NCBI RefSeq assembly: GCF_002726155.1
Contig: NZ_PBSH01000010.1
Span: 23,990 to 87,989 of the forward strand
Direction: 5' to 3'
Length of the DNA: 64,000 nt
Source of the DNA: Alcanivorax sp.
GTDB lineage: Bacteria; Pseudomonadota; Gammaproteobacteria; Pseudomonadales; Alcanivoracaceae
In this document: positions 25,949 to 34,315 of the stretch, piece by piece
Numbering within the stretch: the stretch's first letter is position 1
Layout: every line of letters begins with the position of its first letter
Notes under the pieces: generated by a model
Databases searched by the model: none
The model's input: the letters and a program-made list of their open reading frames with translations, nothing else
What the model was told of the DNA's origin: nothing
Translations under genes and position numbers: made by a program

Positions 25949-26114
25949 GGTTTTACTCCTCAAAGATCAGAAACAACATCAAACCGGAGTGAAAACCGCC
26001 CCCTTCAGCACACGACCTTGCAGACGAGTGTCAAAGAATCGATACAGTTCCCCCGGAAAACCGGCCATGGAAGGCCGCAGGAAGTAGCAGTGAACCTACT
26101 TCACGAAACGAAAT

Positions 26115-26133
26115 GATATTGATTCTTATTTGT
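26115..26133. promoter_or_regulatory. Fur-box-like site upstream of the TonB receptor gene
   Basis: GATATTGATTCTTATTTGT matches the 19-bp Fur consensus at 12 positions. It sits in the 205-bp gap between the histidine kinase stop and the receptor start, about 170 bp before the receptor ATG. Confidence 0.5.
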
Positions 26134-26153
26134 AACGAAAGGAGATTTACAAT

Positions 26154-27506
26154 TTATACAAGTGGTGGGGCAGGCAGCCGCAGATGCACGCACAGGCCAG
26201 GGGTGCCGTTGTGTGCCCACAGCTCGCCGCCCAGCCGCTCTACCGCACGCCGGGCAATGCTCAACCCCAGCCCGAAACCGCTATGGCCTGCCCGGGCTGC
26301 ATCCAGACGCACAAAGGGGGCAAAGATTCGGTCGAGCTTGTCGTCCGGCACTCCCGGCCCCTGATCCACTACCTGCAGGTGCCAGGCTCCCTCTTCCCAT
26401 TGCCCAAGCAATTGCACGGTCCCCTCCTCCGGGGAATGGCGAATGGCATTGCGGACCAGATTCTCAAACACCTGGGCCAATACATTCAGGTTGCCGTACA
26501 CCAGAGCATCGTCCGGCAACGCACAAGGGAAACGGCACTTGTCCCAACCGCTTTCGAACGCCGCATTTTCAACAATCATCTCCCACAGCACCGGCAACGA
26601 CAGGGACTCCAAGTCGGCAGTACCGGTATCGGTGTCCTGCCATCCCAGCGCCAGGGTGTCATCCACCAGAGTGCGCATGTGGTGCAGCTCCTGCTCCACC
26701 CGCTGACGCAATTCGGTTTCGCTCATCTGGCTTTCCAGCGCCACGGACAAACGGCTCAAGGGGGTACGCAATTCATGGGACATGTCATTGAGCAGCTGCC
26801 GCTGGGTGTCCAGCATCCCGGACACCTGTTCCGCCATATGATTGAAACTGCGGGCCAGCTCCCCGAACTCATCCCCGCGTGTTGCCAGCGGGCCAGTCAC
26901 ACGTGCCTGGGTATCATCCTTGAAACCCAGCACTTGCGCCTGCAGGGCTTTCAAAGGCACACGAGCACGCCAGAACAACAGCCCACCCAGCAGTAACGCA
27001 GACAACGTGGGCATTCCCACCAGCAGCAGATTTTCGACCCATGGCCAGTAGGTGCCCGGGCGCAAACGGGGAGGCAACTGCATCAGCAAGCTGCCCTGTT
27101 CCGGCACGACGGGAAACGGCACGCCCAGGTACGGCATCTTTTTGCCGTAACGAAAACTCATGCGCCGATCCACGCCACGCTGAAAGCGCAACCCGGCCCG
27201 TTCCTGCTCGGTCAACGGAACACTACTGAGCGACTGGTCAGTGGCACTGATAACAGCGATGTCACCCGCTTCACGCGTCCTCATATCCGCCAGCCACTGA
27301 TCCACTCCCGCCTGGCCGCCGGTCAGCCAGGCCTGCTCCGCCGCCGCGGCATAACCTTGCATAATGGCAATCGCCTGCTCGTTCAACAGCTGGGCATCAT
27401 TGCGCAGGACACCGGTAATGCGTGTCCCTATCACCATGGTACTCACCGCGACAATCACCAGAACCAGCGCCAGGCGCCAAAGAAGGGAATAGCGTTTCAA
27501 CATCAC
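26154..27506 (-). CDS. Sensor histidine kinase beside the siderophore receptor
   Basis: 450-aa membrane kinase. Helices at about 9-29 and 159-179 enclose a periplasmic sensor domain of about 130 residues. A HAMP region follows, then the phosphorylated His H244 in DMSHELRTPL, the N-box NLVRNAIRHS and G-boxes DQGPGVPDDKLDRIF and GFGLGLSIARRA. Its start overlaps the response regulator stop, so the two form one operon. Location next to a TonB receptor and Fur-like sites suggests sensing of iron, siderophore or envelope redox state (inference). It resembles PfeS-type kinases in arrangement. Confidence 0.92.
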   Translation of the reverse strand: MMLKRYSLLWRLALVLVIVAVSTMVIGTRITGVLRNDAQLLNEQAIAIMQGYAAAAEQAWLTGGQAGVDQWLADMRTREAGDIAVISATDQSLSSVPLTEQERAGLRFQRGVDRRMSFRYGKKMPYLGVPFPVVPEQGSLLMQLPPRLRPGTYWPWVENLLLVGMPTLSALLLGGLLFWRARVPLKALQAQVLGFKDDTQARVTGPLATRGDEFGELARSFNHMAEQVSGMLDTQRQLLNDMSHELRTPLSRLSVALESQMSETELRQRVEQELHHMRTLVDDTLALGWQDTDTGTADLESLSLPVLWEMIVENAAFESGWDKCRFPCALPDDALVYGNLNVLAQVFENLVRNAIRHSPEEGTVQLLGQWEEGAWHLQVVDQGPGVPDDKLDRIFAPFVRLDAARAGHSGFGLGLSIARRAVERLGGELWAHNGTPGLCVHLRLPAPPLV

Positions 27507-28219
27507 AGAGCGTCGGTGATCAGGGTATAGCCCTGCCCCCAGACTGTGCGCACCGCGGATTCCGGAGCGCCAACGTCACGCAATTTGCGGCGTACATGGC
27601 TGATGTGCAGATCCAGGCTACGGTCATGGCGACCACAGCCCCGGTGCAACACCGCCTGGTAGAGGAAAGGTTTGCTAAGCACCGCATCACGGTGCTCCAG
27701 CAACACCTGAAGCAACCGGAATTCGGTGTTGGTGAGGCCCAGGTCCGTGTGCCGGTAAAACGCCACCATGTCATGCTCGCGCAGCACCAGCTTGCCCACC
27801 GATTCCAGCCCTTCCTCTTCCGGACGGATACGCTCCAGCGCCACCCGCCGCAACACCGCATCCGCTCGCACCGCCAATTCCGCCATGCTGAACGGCTTCG
27901 GAAGATAATCATCCGCCCCATTGATCAGGCCCTGAATACGGGCCTGCTCATCCCCCAGCGCAGACACCACGATTACTGGCACCGGGCTTTGCTGGCGCAG
28001 GGCATTGAGCAGCTCCAGGCCATTAAGCCCGGGCAACAGGATATCCAGTAGCACCAAATCGTAGTCACCGGAGGCCGCCGCCTCCAGCCCCGCCGGGCCC
28101 TCGGCGCACAGGGATACCAGATAGTGACGTTCAGAAAAGTAGTCACGTAGATGGCCGCTGAGTACCGCATCATCTTCGATGACCAGCAGGCGGGCAGGAA
28201 TTTGGGCAATGGCATTCAT
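27503..28219 (-). CDS. OmpR-family response regulator beside the siderophore receptor
   Basis: 238-aa regulator. The receiver domain has E15-D16-D17 in LLVIEDDAV, phospho-acceptor D59 in LVLLDILLPG and the switch Lys in DYLPKPF. The C-terminal OmpR winged helix ends with SHVRRKL and GQGYTLI. It starts only a few bases after a Fur-box palindrome, so its transcription is probably iron-regulated. Order regulator-kinase-receptor on one strand suggests it activates the receptor gene, as PfeR does in Pseudomonas (inference). Confidence 0.92.
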   Translation of the reverse strand: MNAIAQIPARLLVIEDDAVLSGHLRDYFSERHYLVSLCAEGPAGLEAAASGDYDLVLLDILLPGLNGLELLNALRQQSPVPVIVVSALGDEQARIQGLINGADDYLPKPFSMAELAVRADAVLRRVALERIRPEEEGLESVGKLVLREHDMVAFYRHTDLGLTNTEFRLLQVLLEHRDAVLSKPFLYQAVLHRGCGRHDRSLDLHISHVRRKLRDVGAPESAVRTVWGQGYTLITDAL

Positions 28220-28224
28220 TCACG

Positions 28225-28243
28225 AATGATAAGAATTATCATT
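28225..28243. promoter_or_regulatory. Fur box between the two-component operon and the PepSY operon
   Basis: AATGATAAGAATTATCATT is a perfect palindrome (8-bp arms, GAA centre); shifted by three bases it matches the 19-bp Fur consensus at 14 positions. It ends 6 bp before the response-regulator ATG and lies in the divergent promoter region. Confidence 0.78.
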
Positions 28244-28325
28244 AATGCAGGCCAGCTTTTTATTGAATAGAATTCATTCAAACCCGCCTGTCATTACATT
28301 CTTTACGAAGATTACTGTATTTAAA

Positions 28326-28344
28326 CATAACCATTCTCATTAAC
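28326..28344. promoter_or_regulatory. Second Fur-box-like site, PepSY operon side
   Basis: CATAACCATTCTCATTAAC matches the Fur consensus at 13 of 19 positions and lies 35 bp upstream of the PepSY-TM start, where it could block that promoter. Confidence 0.5.
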
Positions 28345-28379
28345 ATCTCCCCCTCTGCTGCGAACGATCGAACGCCACC

Positions 28380-28985
28380 GTGAATAAAAAACGCAAAGCC
28401 TTCTGGCTGAAACAACTCCATCAATGGCACTGGGTAACCTCTGCGATCTGCCTGATCAGCCTGGTGTTGTTCAGCCTGACCGGGATTACCCTCAACCACG
28501 CCAGCCAGATCAGCGCCGATCCGGTCATCCGCGAGCATCAGGGTGAGCTACCCGCCGAATTGCTATCCAAACTCGCAGAGCAAAAGAACGGCCAGCTGCC
28601 CGCCGCCGTCCAACAATGGCTGGCGCAGAAAATGGATTTGCAGAACACCAGCGGAGAACCGGAATGGGCCAGCGACGAAATCTACCTGCCCATGCCACGC
28701 CCCGGCGGCGATGCCTGGCTCGCCATTGATATGAATAACGGCACGGTACTCGCGGAAACCACCGACCGGGGCTGGATCGCGTTCTTTAATGACCTGCACA
28801 AAGGTCGCCACACCGGCACGGTGTGGATCTGGTTTATCGATATTTTTGCCGTGGCCAGCCTGCTTTTCGCGTTCACCGGCCTGGGGCTGATGATGCTTCA
28901 CGCCAAACGGCGTCCGGCTACCTGGCCGGTCACCCTGGCCGGGCTGGTGCTGCCCTGGCTGTTAATCGTGTTTTTCATGCATTAA
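28380..28985 (+). CDS. PepSY-associated transmembrane protein
   Basis: 201-aa inner-membrane protein of the PepSY-TM type. One helix at about 17-37 (WVTSAICLISLVLFSLTGI), a periplasmic PepSY-like stretch of about 100 residues and two C-terminal helices (WIWFIDIFAVASLLFAFTGL and WPVTLAGLVLPWLLIVFF). His residues near the membrane (LHQWHW, HKGRHTG) suggest haem or metal contact, as in putative ferric-siderophore reductases. The start is GTG with a weak binding site. It heads an operon with DUF2271 and DUF4198 genes, a trio that recurs near TonB receptors. Confidence 0.86.
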   Translation: MNKKRKAFWLKQLHQWHWVTSAICLISLVLFSLTGITLNHASQISADPVIREHQGELPAELLSKLAEQKNGQLPAAVQQWLAQKMDLQNTSGEPEWASDEIYLPMPRPGGDAWLAIDMNNGTVLAETTDRGWIAFFNDLHKGRHTGTVWIWFIDIFAVASLLFAFTGLGLMMLHAKRRPATWPVTLAGLVLPWLLIVFFMH

Positions 28986-29018
28986 GCACCGCCATTTAAG
29001 ACAAGAAAGGACATTCCC

Positions 29019-29510
29019 ATGCGCTTGCATCACCTTGCTCTGCTCCCCCTGCTAACCAGCCAGGCCCTCGCCGATACCTTTTCGGTGGACGTGGAAGTGC
29101 CGCGCAAGCGCGTGGCCGAATACCACGCCCCCTATGTGGCCTTCTGGGTGGAAAACGCCGATCGCAGCACCCTGGAGCCTCTCGGCCTGTGGTACGACGA
29201 CCAGGAAAAATGGCTAAAGGATATCCGCCAGTGGTGGCGTCGCACCGGTCGCAGCCAGTCCGCTCCCTATGACGGCCTCACTGGCGCCACCCGTTCACCC
29301 GGCACGCACACAGTGGATTTCAGCACATTGGACGCCCTGCAATCGCTACCCGCTGGTGAATACACCCTGGTAGTGGAAGCCGCCCGGGAAGTGGGGGGCC
29401 GCGAAGTAGTGAAACTGCCCTTCCGATGGCCAGCCGAAAAAACACCGCAGCAACAACAGGTTAAAGGCACCGACGAACTGGGCACCGTGACCCTGACCGT
29501 CTCTCAATAA
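29019..29510 (+). CDS. DUF2271 periplasmic protein
   Basis: 163-aa exported protein with a short signal peptide (MRLHHLALLPLLTSQALA). The DUF2271 core includes VAFWVENADRSTLEPLGLWY, WRRTGRS, DGLTGATRSPG and PAGEYTLVVEAAREVGGRE. The DGxTGATRSPG stretch resembles the FMN-attachment-type D-x-x-T/S-G-A-T motif of periplasmic flavoproteins, so covalent flavin at that Thr is possible (inference). It lies 33 bp after the PepSY-TM gene, and a membrane-to-periplasm electron relay would fit. Confidence 0.85.
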   Translation: MRLHHLALLPLLTSQALADTFSVDVEVPRKRVAEYHAPYVAFWVENADRSTLEPLGLWYDDQEKWLKDIRQWWRRTGRSQSAPYDGLTGATRSPGTHTVDFSTLDALQSLPAGEYTLVVEAAREVGGREVVKLPFRWPAEKTPQQQQVKGTDELGTVTLTVSQ

Positions 29511-29535
29511 CACCGACCACTCAAGGAGCATCATC

Positions 29536-30348
29536 ATGATCCGAGTCCGTTTCCATCAAGCTGCACTGGCCGCCCTGGTACTGGCTAGCGCCCTGCCCGC
29601 CCAGGCCCACAAGCTGTGGCTACTGCCCAGCCATACCACCGTGTCCGAGCCCCAGTGGATTACCGTGGATGCCAGCATCTCTAATGAAATCTTTGGTTTC
29701 GAGCGGGCCTACCCCATCGATGGCCTGCAAGTCACCGGCCCCGACGGCAAACCTGCCACCGTGGACAATGCCACCAAAATGCACACCCGCAGCGTGTTTG
29801 ACGTACAGCTGGAACAGGAAGGCAGCTACCGGATCAGCGTGGCCCAGCCCGGCTATTTCGTGTCCTATAAAGTGGATGGCGAACGTCAGCGCAGCCGAGG
29901 GAAAGACGCGGACAAGCTGCTGGCAGAACTGCCCAAAGACGCCACTGACATCAAACTGCTGGAAGTGCTCAACCGTCTGGAAACCTATGCCACCCTGGGG
30001 GCGCCCAACAAAACCGGCCTGAAACCCACCGGCAAAGGCCTGGAGCTGGAACTGCTGACCCACCCCAATGACCTCTACGCTGGCGAAACCGCCCAGTGGA
30101 AACTGCTACTGGACGGCAAACCGGCTGCCGGCATCAAGGTGGAACTAGTTCCCGGCGGCACCCGCTACCGTGACAGCCAGCAAGACTGGTCCGTCACCAG
30201 CGATGACAAGGGCATCGTCAATATCCAGTGGCCCGCCGCTGGCCGTTACTTCCTGGAAGCGGGCACCGGCGACAAGAATGTCAGCAACCCCAAAGCCGCT
30301 GAGCGTTACCTGCAGTATCTGGGCACCGTTGAAGTATTGCCCATGTAA
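29536..30348 (+). CDS. DUF4198 periplasmic protein
   Basis: 270-aa exported protein with a signal peptide ending LPAQA, just before the typical mature start HKLWLLPSHT of DUF4198 proteins. Two beta-sandwich-like halves follow, the second with ETAQWKLLLDGKPAAGIKVELVPGG and GRYFLEA. DUF4198 proteins are linked to metal or siderophore uptake by context (family knowledge). It is the last gene of the Fur-linked operon, 25 bp after DUF2271, with GGAGCATC before the ATG; a hairpin follows. Confidence 0.87.
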   Translation: MIRVRFHQAALAALVLASALPAQAHKLWLLPSHTTVSEPQWITVDASISNEIFGFERAYPIDGLQVTGPDGKPATVDNATKMHTRSVFDVQLEQEGSYRISVAQPGYFVSYKVDGERQRSRGKDADKLLAELPKDATDIKLLEVLNRLETYATLGAPNKTGLKPTGKGLELELLTHPNDLYAGETAQWKLLLDGKPAAGIKVELVPGGTRYRDSQQDWSVTSDDKGIVNIQWPAAGRYFLEAGTGDKNVSNPKAAERYLQYLGTVEVLPM

Positions 30349-30356
30349 GCGAGCCT

Positions 30357-30380
30357 GGCCTCGCCCAACCGGGCGAGGCC
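30357..30380 (+). terminator. Hairpin ending the PepSY operon
   Basis: Perfect 10-bp stem GGCCTCGCCC / GGGCGAGGCC with AACC loop. The T-run is poor (ACTCTTC), so termination may be partial. Confidence 0.6.
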
Positions 30381-30582
30381 ACTCTTCAGGCCGCCAGTTC
30401 CGTACATCTTCCCCCTTTATCCTGCACATTTTCCGTGCTTGCGCCTTCTTGGCCACCCGGCCTCTCCACTTTCATCCCACCCTGCTGATTGGCGAAAAAA
30501 CGTGCAATTTGCGCATTACCTGCGTATACTCCGCGCCCTCGCCGACCCCGCTCGGCCCCTCCCCCTAATCCATAGGTACTAC

Positions 30583-32238
30583 ATGTCAGATTCCCGTTCC
30601 GGGTTCGCCTCTTTAGGCCTGCCCGAGGTTCTGCTCACTGCGATCGCCCGTCAGGGCTTCGAGCAGCCTTCGCCGATTCAGGCGCAAGCCATCCCGCTGT
30701 TGCTGGATGGACACGATCTTCTGGGCCAGGCACAAACCGGCACAGGTAAAACGGCTGCGTTTGCATTGCCCCTTCTGGCCCGCCTGGATCCGACTCTGCG
30801 TGAACCGCAGATGCTGATTCTGGCCCCAACCCGCGAGCTGGCTATCCAGGTCGCCACTGCATGTGAAGAATTTGCCAAAGACATCAAAGGGTTGCAGGTT
30901 CTGCCCATTTACGGCGGCGGAGAATACCGCACCCAGCTGAAAGGCCTGCGCGGTGGCGCCCAGGTGATTGTCGGCACCCCCGGTCGCGTCATGGATCACA
31001 TGGAACGCGGCTCCATGAAACTGAATAATCTGAAAGCCCTGGTGCTGGATGAAGCCGATGAAATGCTCCGCATGGGCTTCATCGACGATGTGAAATGGGT
31101 ACTCGAACGTACCCCCGATGACTGTCAGCTGGCGCTGTTCTCCGCCACCATGCCGCCGGTTATTCGCAAGGTTGCCGACCAACACCTCAAGCAACCCAAA
31201 CTGGTTCGCATCGACAATGGCGGCGCCACCACCGGCACCACCATCCGCCAGCGCTACTGGCCGGTAGCCGGGCTGAACAAACTGGACGCCGTGTGCCGCA
31301 TTCTGGAAGCCGAAGAGCACGATGCGGTGCTGGTGTTCGTGCGTACCAAACAGGCGACCCTGGAGCTCACCGAGCAACTGAACCGTCGCGGTTTGCGCGC
31401 CGAAGCTCTGAACGGCGACATCCCCCAGCAACAACGGGAAAAAACCGTACAGCGTCTGAAAGACAAGCGTTTCGACCTGCTCATCGCCACCGACGTGGTT
31501 GCGCGTGGTCTGGACGTACCGCGCATCACCCACGTGGTGAACTACGACATGCCCGGCGATCCGGAAGCCTACGTGCACCGTATTGGTCGTACCGGCCGTG
31601 CCGGCCGCCAGGGTGACGCCATCCTGTTCGTGGCTCGCCGTGAGCAACACGTGCTGCGTCAGATCGAGCGCATTACCCGCCAGAGCATCGAAAAGATGGC
31701 GCTGCCATCTGTGGATGACCTGAATGCCAAGCGCATTGCCCGCTTCCAGGAGCAGCTGGCCGGGTTCACCTCTGGAGCCAATGTTGATGAAGCTCGCGCG
31801 CTGGTTAACCAGCTGCGTGACGCCATGGACATCAGCGACAACGACATGGCCGCCGCTCTGGCCACCATGATGTTCAAGCGTGAGCCGCTGATCCTGAAAG
31901 AACCGAAAATGGTGAAAGAGCCGCGCCGTCGCGAATCCGCCCATGTGGGCGGCCGTCGAGAAGACCGCAACCCGCGTAACCGGGGCGACAAAGGCCGCAG
32001 TGACAAGGCCATGCGTCGCTACCGGATCAAGGTCGGCCACGAGCACGGCGTGAAACCGGGCAACATCGTTGGTGCCATCGCCAACGAAGCCAAACTGCCC
32101 AGCCGCCTGATCGGTCCGATCAAGATCCACCAGGACCACAGCACCGTAGAACTGCCGGAAGACCTGTCGCCCAAACAGCTGCATGTGATCCGCACCGCGC
32201 GGGTCTGCCAGCAGGCTCTGGATCTGGAAATGGTGTAA
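30583..32238 (+). CDS. deaD: DEAD-box RNA helicase DeaD/CsdA
   Basis: 551-aa ATP-dependent RNA helicase for ribosome assembly and mRNA decay in the cold. The Q motif (FASLGL...PIQAQAIP) covers residues 8-38, Walker A AQTGTGKT 50-57, DEAD 156-159, SAT 187-189, and motif VI HRIGRTGRAGR is in the second RecA domain. The basic C-terminal part (RRREDRNPRNRG-like) leads to a DbpA-type RNA-binding domain (RRYRIKVGHEHGVKPGNIVG). The start MSDSRSGF at 30583 is preferred; a longer frame from 30439 runs through the leader. The roughly 200-bp leader may be a cold-shock UTR. Confidence 0.93.
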   Translation: MSDSRSGFASLGLPEVLLTAIARQGFEQPSPIQAQAIPLLLDGHDLLGQAQTGTGKTAAFALPLLARLDPTLREPQMLILAPTRELAIQVATACEEFAKDIKGLQVLPIYGGGEYRTQLKGLRGGAQVIVGTPGRVMDHMERGSMKLNNLKALVLDEADEMLRMGFIDDVKWVLERTPDDCQLALFSATMPPVIRKVADQHLKQPKLVRIDNGGATTGTTIRQRYWPVAGLNKLDAVCRILEAEEHDAVLVFVRTKQATLELTEQLNRRGLRAEALNGDIPQQQREKTVQRLKDKRFDLLIATDVVARGLDVPRITHVVNYDMPGDPEAYVHRIGRTGRAGRQGDAILFVARREQHVLRQIERITRQSIEKMALPSVDDLNAKRIARFQEQLAGFTSGANVDEARALVNQLRDAMDISDNDMAAALATMMFKREPLILKEPKMVKEPRRRESAHVGGRREDRNPRNRGDKGRSDKAMRRYRIKVGHEHGVKPGNIVGAIANEAKLPSRLIGPIKIHQDHSTVELPEDLSPKQLHVIRTARVCQQALDLEMV

Positions 32239-32241
32239 GAA

Positions 32242-32272
32242 GAGACGCAGCACGCTTCATGCTGCAACACGG
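32242..32272 (+). repeat. Dispersed intergenic repeat, copy 1
   Basis: GAGACGCAGCACGC then TTCATGCTGCAACACGG, starting 3 bp after the deaD stop. Contains the small inverted repeat GCAGCA / TGCTGC. Nearly the same element follows the gene ending at 42099. Confidence 0.6.
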
Positions 32273-32320
32273 ATGTCGTTAATTCGTGATTGAGAGGCCC
32301 AGCTCCGCGCCGGGTTCTCT

Positions 32321-32358
32321 ACAAAAAAACCGCGCCCGAAAGGGTGCGGTTTTTTTGT
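32321..32358. terminator. Bidirectional terminator between deaD and dodecin genes
   Basis: 17-bp arms, A-run plus CCGCGCCC paired with GGGTGCGG plus T-run, GAAA tetraloop. A T-run is present in both directions. Confidence 0.92.
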
Positions 32359-32390
32359 GGCTTCTAGCTTCTAGCGTCCGGCGTCCAATT

Positions 32391-32606
32391 TCACGAGCCG
32401 GAAATTCTGAAACCTACCTTCAACGTCACCTGATAATGCCCCACCTTGCCATTCTCGATATGGCCGCGGGTTTCTGTCACCTCAAACCAGTCCATCAGCT
32501 CCAGGCTTTCACTGGCGGTAACCAGCGCATTCTCAATGGCGTCTTCAATGGTGGTGCGAGAAGACCCGACTAACTCAACCTTCTTGTAGACATGATGGTC
32601 AGACAT
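32391..32606 (-). CDS. Dodecin, flavin-storage protein
   Basis: 71-aa dodecin, a small dodecameric protein that binds riboflavin or FMN. Hallmarks are [16 protein letters not shown] at the N-terminus, [14 protein letters not shown] helix ([15 protein letters not shown]) and [15 protein letters not shown] with the flavin-stacking Trp. The start at 32606 follows AAGGAGAGCAGTC; a longer frame to 32687 is not supported. Monocistronic. Length and motifs are normal for the family. Confidence 0.92.
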   Translation of the reverse strand: MSDHHVYKKVELVGSSRTTIEDAIENALVTASESLELMDWFEVTETRGHIENGKVGHYQVTLKVGFRISGS

Positions 32607-32860
32607 GACTGCTCTCCTTTTCGGTACATGTTCCATGGTGTTTGAGCACGAGACTCGCTCGTTGGCGAATCGTCTGCACTCATCCATCTCTTTCTATCTG
32701 TGACACCGAACCTGGCCGATTACAAGGGAGCACTTTTGCCCAATCGATCAAAAAGTCCACAATTACGCATTGAAAGCTGTCAGCATTTCCCTCACAACAG
32801 AAAGTGAAGCACTTGGTCATTGTCCAACCGTTTATTCCAACCCCTTCAGGAGGACACGCG

Positions 32861-33376
32861 ATGGATATGCATAAAATGACACCCTGGAACTGGCTTCGTC
32901 AGGAAGGCAACCGCGAGCGGCCGCTGCCACAACGGCACCCCGGCCACCCTCTGCTACGCTGGGAACGCGAATTCGACAACTGGTTCGAACAGATGCTCGG
33001 CGACATGGCCTGGACTACCCCGGCGCCACATGCCCAACCGAACGCGCCCTTGCGCCCCAATCTGGATATTCTGGAGCGCGACGACCACTACCTGATTACC
33101 GCGGAATTACCCGGCGTGGAGAAATCCGACCTGGATGTCACGCTGGACAACAACATGTTGCTGATCAGCGGCAGCAAAACCCCCATCCAGGAAAATGACC
33201 GCGACGGCTACCATTATAGTGAGCGCCGTTTCGGGCCCTTCCAGCGCATGCTGACATTGCCGGCCGATGCGGATGCCGAGCAGATGAATGCCGTTTTTCA
33301 CAACGGAGTACTGTCACTCAGCATCCCTCGCCACGAGCACCATCATCAAGGCAGCCGGCGGATCGAGATTCATTGA
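32861..33376 (+). CDS. Small heat shock protein, Hsp20 family
   Basis: 171-aa holdase chaperone. The alpha-crystallin domain starts near residue 66 (PNLDILERDDHYLITAELPG) and includes FGPFQRMLTLP and NGVLSLSIPR; the C-terminal tail has the anchoring-type end RRIEIH. The N-terminal part is Trp/Pro/His-rich (NWFEQMLGDMAW). AGGAGGACACGCG lies before the ATG; the frame from 32804 is longer but lacks this. No ROSE or CIRCE element was recognised upstream. Confidence 0.92.
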   Translation: MDMHKMTPWNWLRQEGNRERPLPQRHPGHPLLRWEREFDNWFEQMLGDMAWTTPAPHAQPNAPLRPNLDILERDDHYLITAELPGVEKSDLDVTLDNNMLLISGSKTPIQENDRDGYHYSERRFGPFQRMLTLPADADAEQMNAVFHNGVLSLSIPRHEHHHQGSRRIEIH

Positions 33377-33381
33377 TTGAG

Positions 33382-33418
33382 GAGACGCAACAGGCTGCAC
33401 GTTTCAGGCAACAACGCG
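33382..33418 (+). repeat. Dispersed intergenic repeat, divergent copy 2
   Basis: GAGACGCAACAGGCTGCACG followed by TTTCAGGCAACAACGCG, 6 bp after the Hsp20 stop; looser match to the copies at 32242 and 42103. Confidence 0.4.
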
Positions 33419-33441
33419 AAGAACCGTGTTTCTCTATGGAC

Positions 33442-33481
33442 GTCACGCCCCGCGCTCCATACCTGTTCGCGGGGCCGTGAC
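33442..33481 (+). terminator. Hairpin downstream of hsp20
   Basis: GTCACGCCCCGCG pairs with CGCGGGGCCGTGAC (one bulge), loop of about 13 nt. No T-run, so it may be a structural element or a weak terminator. Confidence 0.4.
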
Positions 33482-33635
33482 CGGAGTGATCGTCGACAAT
33501 GTTGAAGGTCGCCCGGCACGCACCGGAAACATACTCAGCCCATGGATTCAGCCTCATTGCCGGGGCTTCACGGCATAATCACCGAACAACACGGGTAATC
33601 GGAATCTGTACCAGCAGTCCACGGAGGTTCCTGAG

Positions 33636-34106
33636 ATGCGTCTCTGCTTATTCGCACCCAGAAGCAGGTGCAGCAAAACCACACACACGCGGCAACGTCA
33701 TTACCTTGTGGCCGGCGCTGTCTACGCCATGGCGCTGGGCGCCACAGCGCCCCTTCTTGCTGAGAACAGCGCCGTTCTGCGTTTTGATACGCCATTGTCG
33801 ATTACCGACAATGCCGACTTTGATCGGGATAACCCGCTAGAACCGGACAGCAGCAGCTTTATCCTGCTGGACGCCAACAGCCTGAGCAGTGACAGCGGAG
33901 AACGATGGGCACTGGTGTCCTTGCGAAACGATGCCGGCGGCCAACGTATTCTGCGTGACGACTATCTGGTAGCGGAATTCGCCAACGGCGACCGCCGCCA
34001 CGCCAGCAATCTGGAAGGCTCTTTCGCCGCCGCAGAGCAACAGCGCAAGATGGTTTTCTTCGGGTACCACCGTTTTCCCATCCTGCGCGTTTTTACACAG
34101 CAGTAA
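33636..34106 (+). CDS. Hypothetical secreted protein
   Basis: 156-aa protein. A long basic N-terminus (MRLCLFAPRSRCSKTTHTRQ) precedes a hydrophobic stretch ending PLLAEN, so it is probably exported. The mature part is acidic in its first half (TDNADFDRDNPLEPDSSS) and has no motif I recognise. ACGGAGG before the ATG supports the start; a shorter version starting near residue 32 (MALGATAPLLAENS) would be less hydrophobic. Monocistronic; function unknown. Confidence 0.65.
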   Translation: MRLCLFAPRSRCSKTTHTRQRHYLVAGAVYAMALGATAPLLAENSAVLRFDTPLSITDNADFDRDNPLEPDSSSFILLDANSLSSDSGERWALVSLRNDAGGQRILRDDYLVAEFANGDRRHASNLEGSFAAAEQQRKMVFFGYHRFPILRVFTQQ

Positions 34107-34174
34107 GTGGGTTTACGGCACTGCGCTTGCCATAGGCTTGCAGGGAAAAATGCCCTTATAACAAAGAGCAGGAC

Positions 34175-34301
34175 GCCAAAAGCCTGATACCCGACAACCC
34201 CAAACCAGCCACCACACCTGAGCTGCCTTACCAACACATTTTCAGGACGTGGCCGCCATTTTTATACTTGGATTTCAAACGTCAACCGTCAGGCTTTTGG
34301 C
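34175..34301. repeat. Spaced inverted repeat flanking the gap before the nitroreductase gene
   Basis: GCCAAAAGCCTGA (34175-34187) occurs inverted as TCAGGCTTTTGGC (34289-34301), a perfect 13-bp match about 100 bp apart. The spacer has no open frame. Confidence 0.6.
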
Positions 34302-34315
34302 ATCAGGCATCCAGA

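Noticed and set aside
30613..32253. A 546-codon open frame opposite deaD
   Set aside because: Antisense to a DEAD-box helicase with all motifs; no ribosome binding site or family signature.
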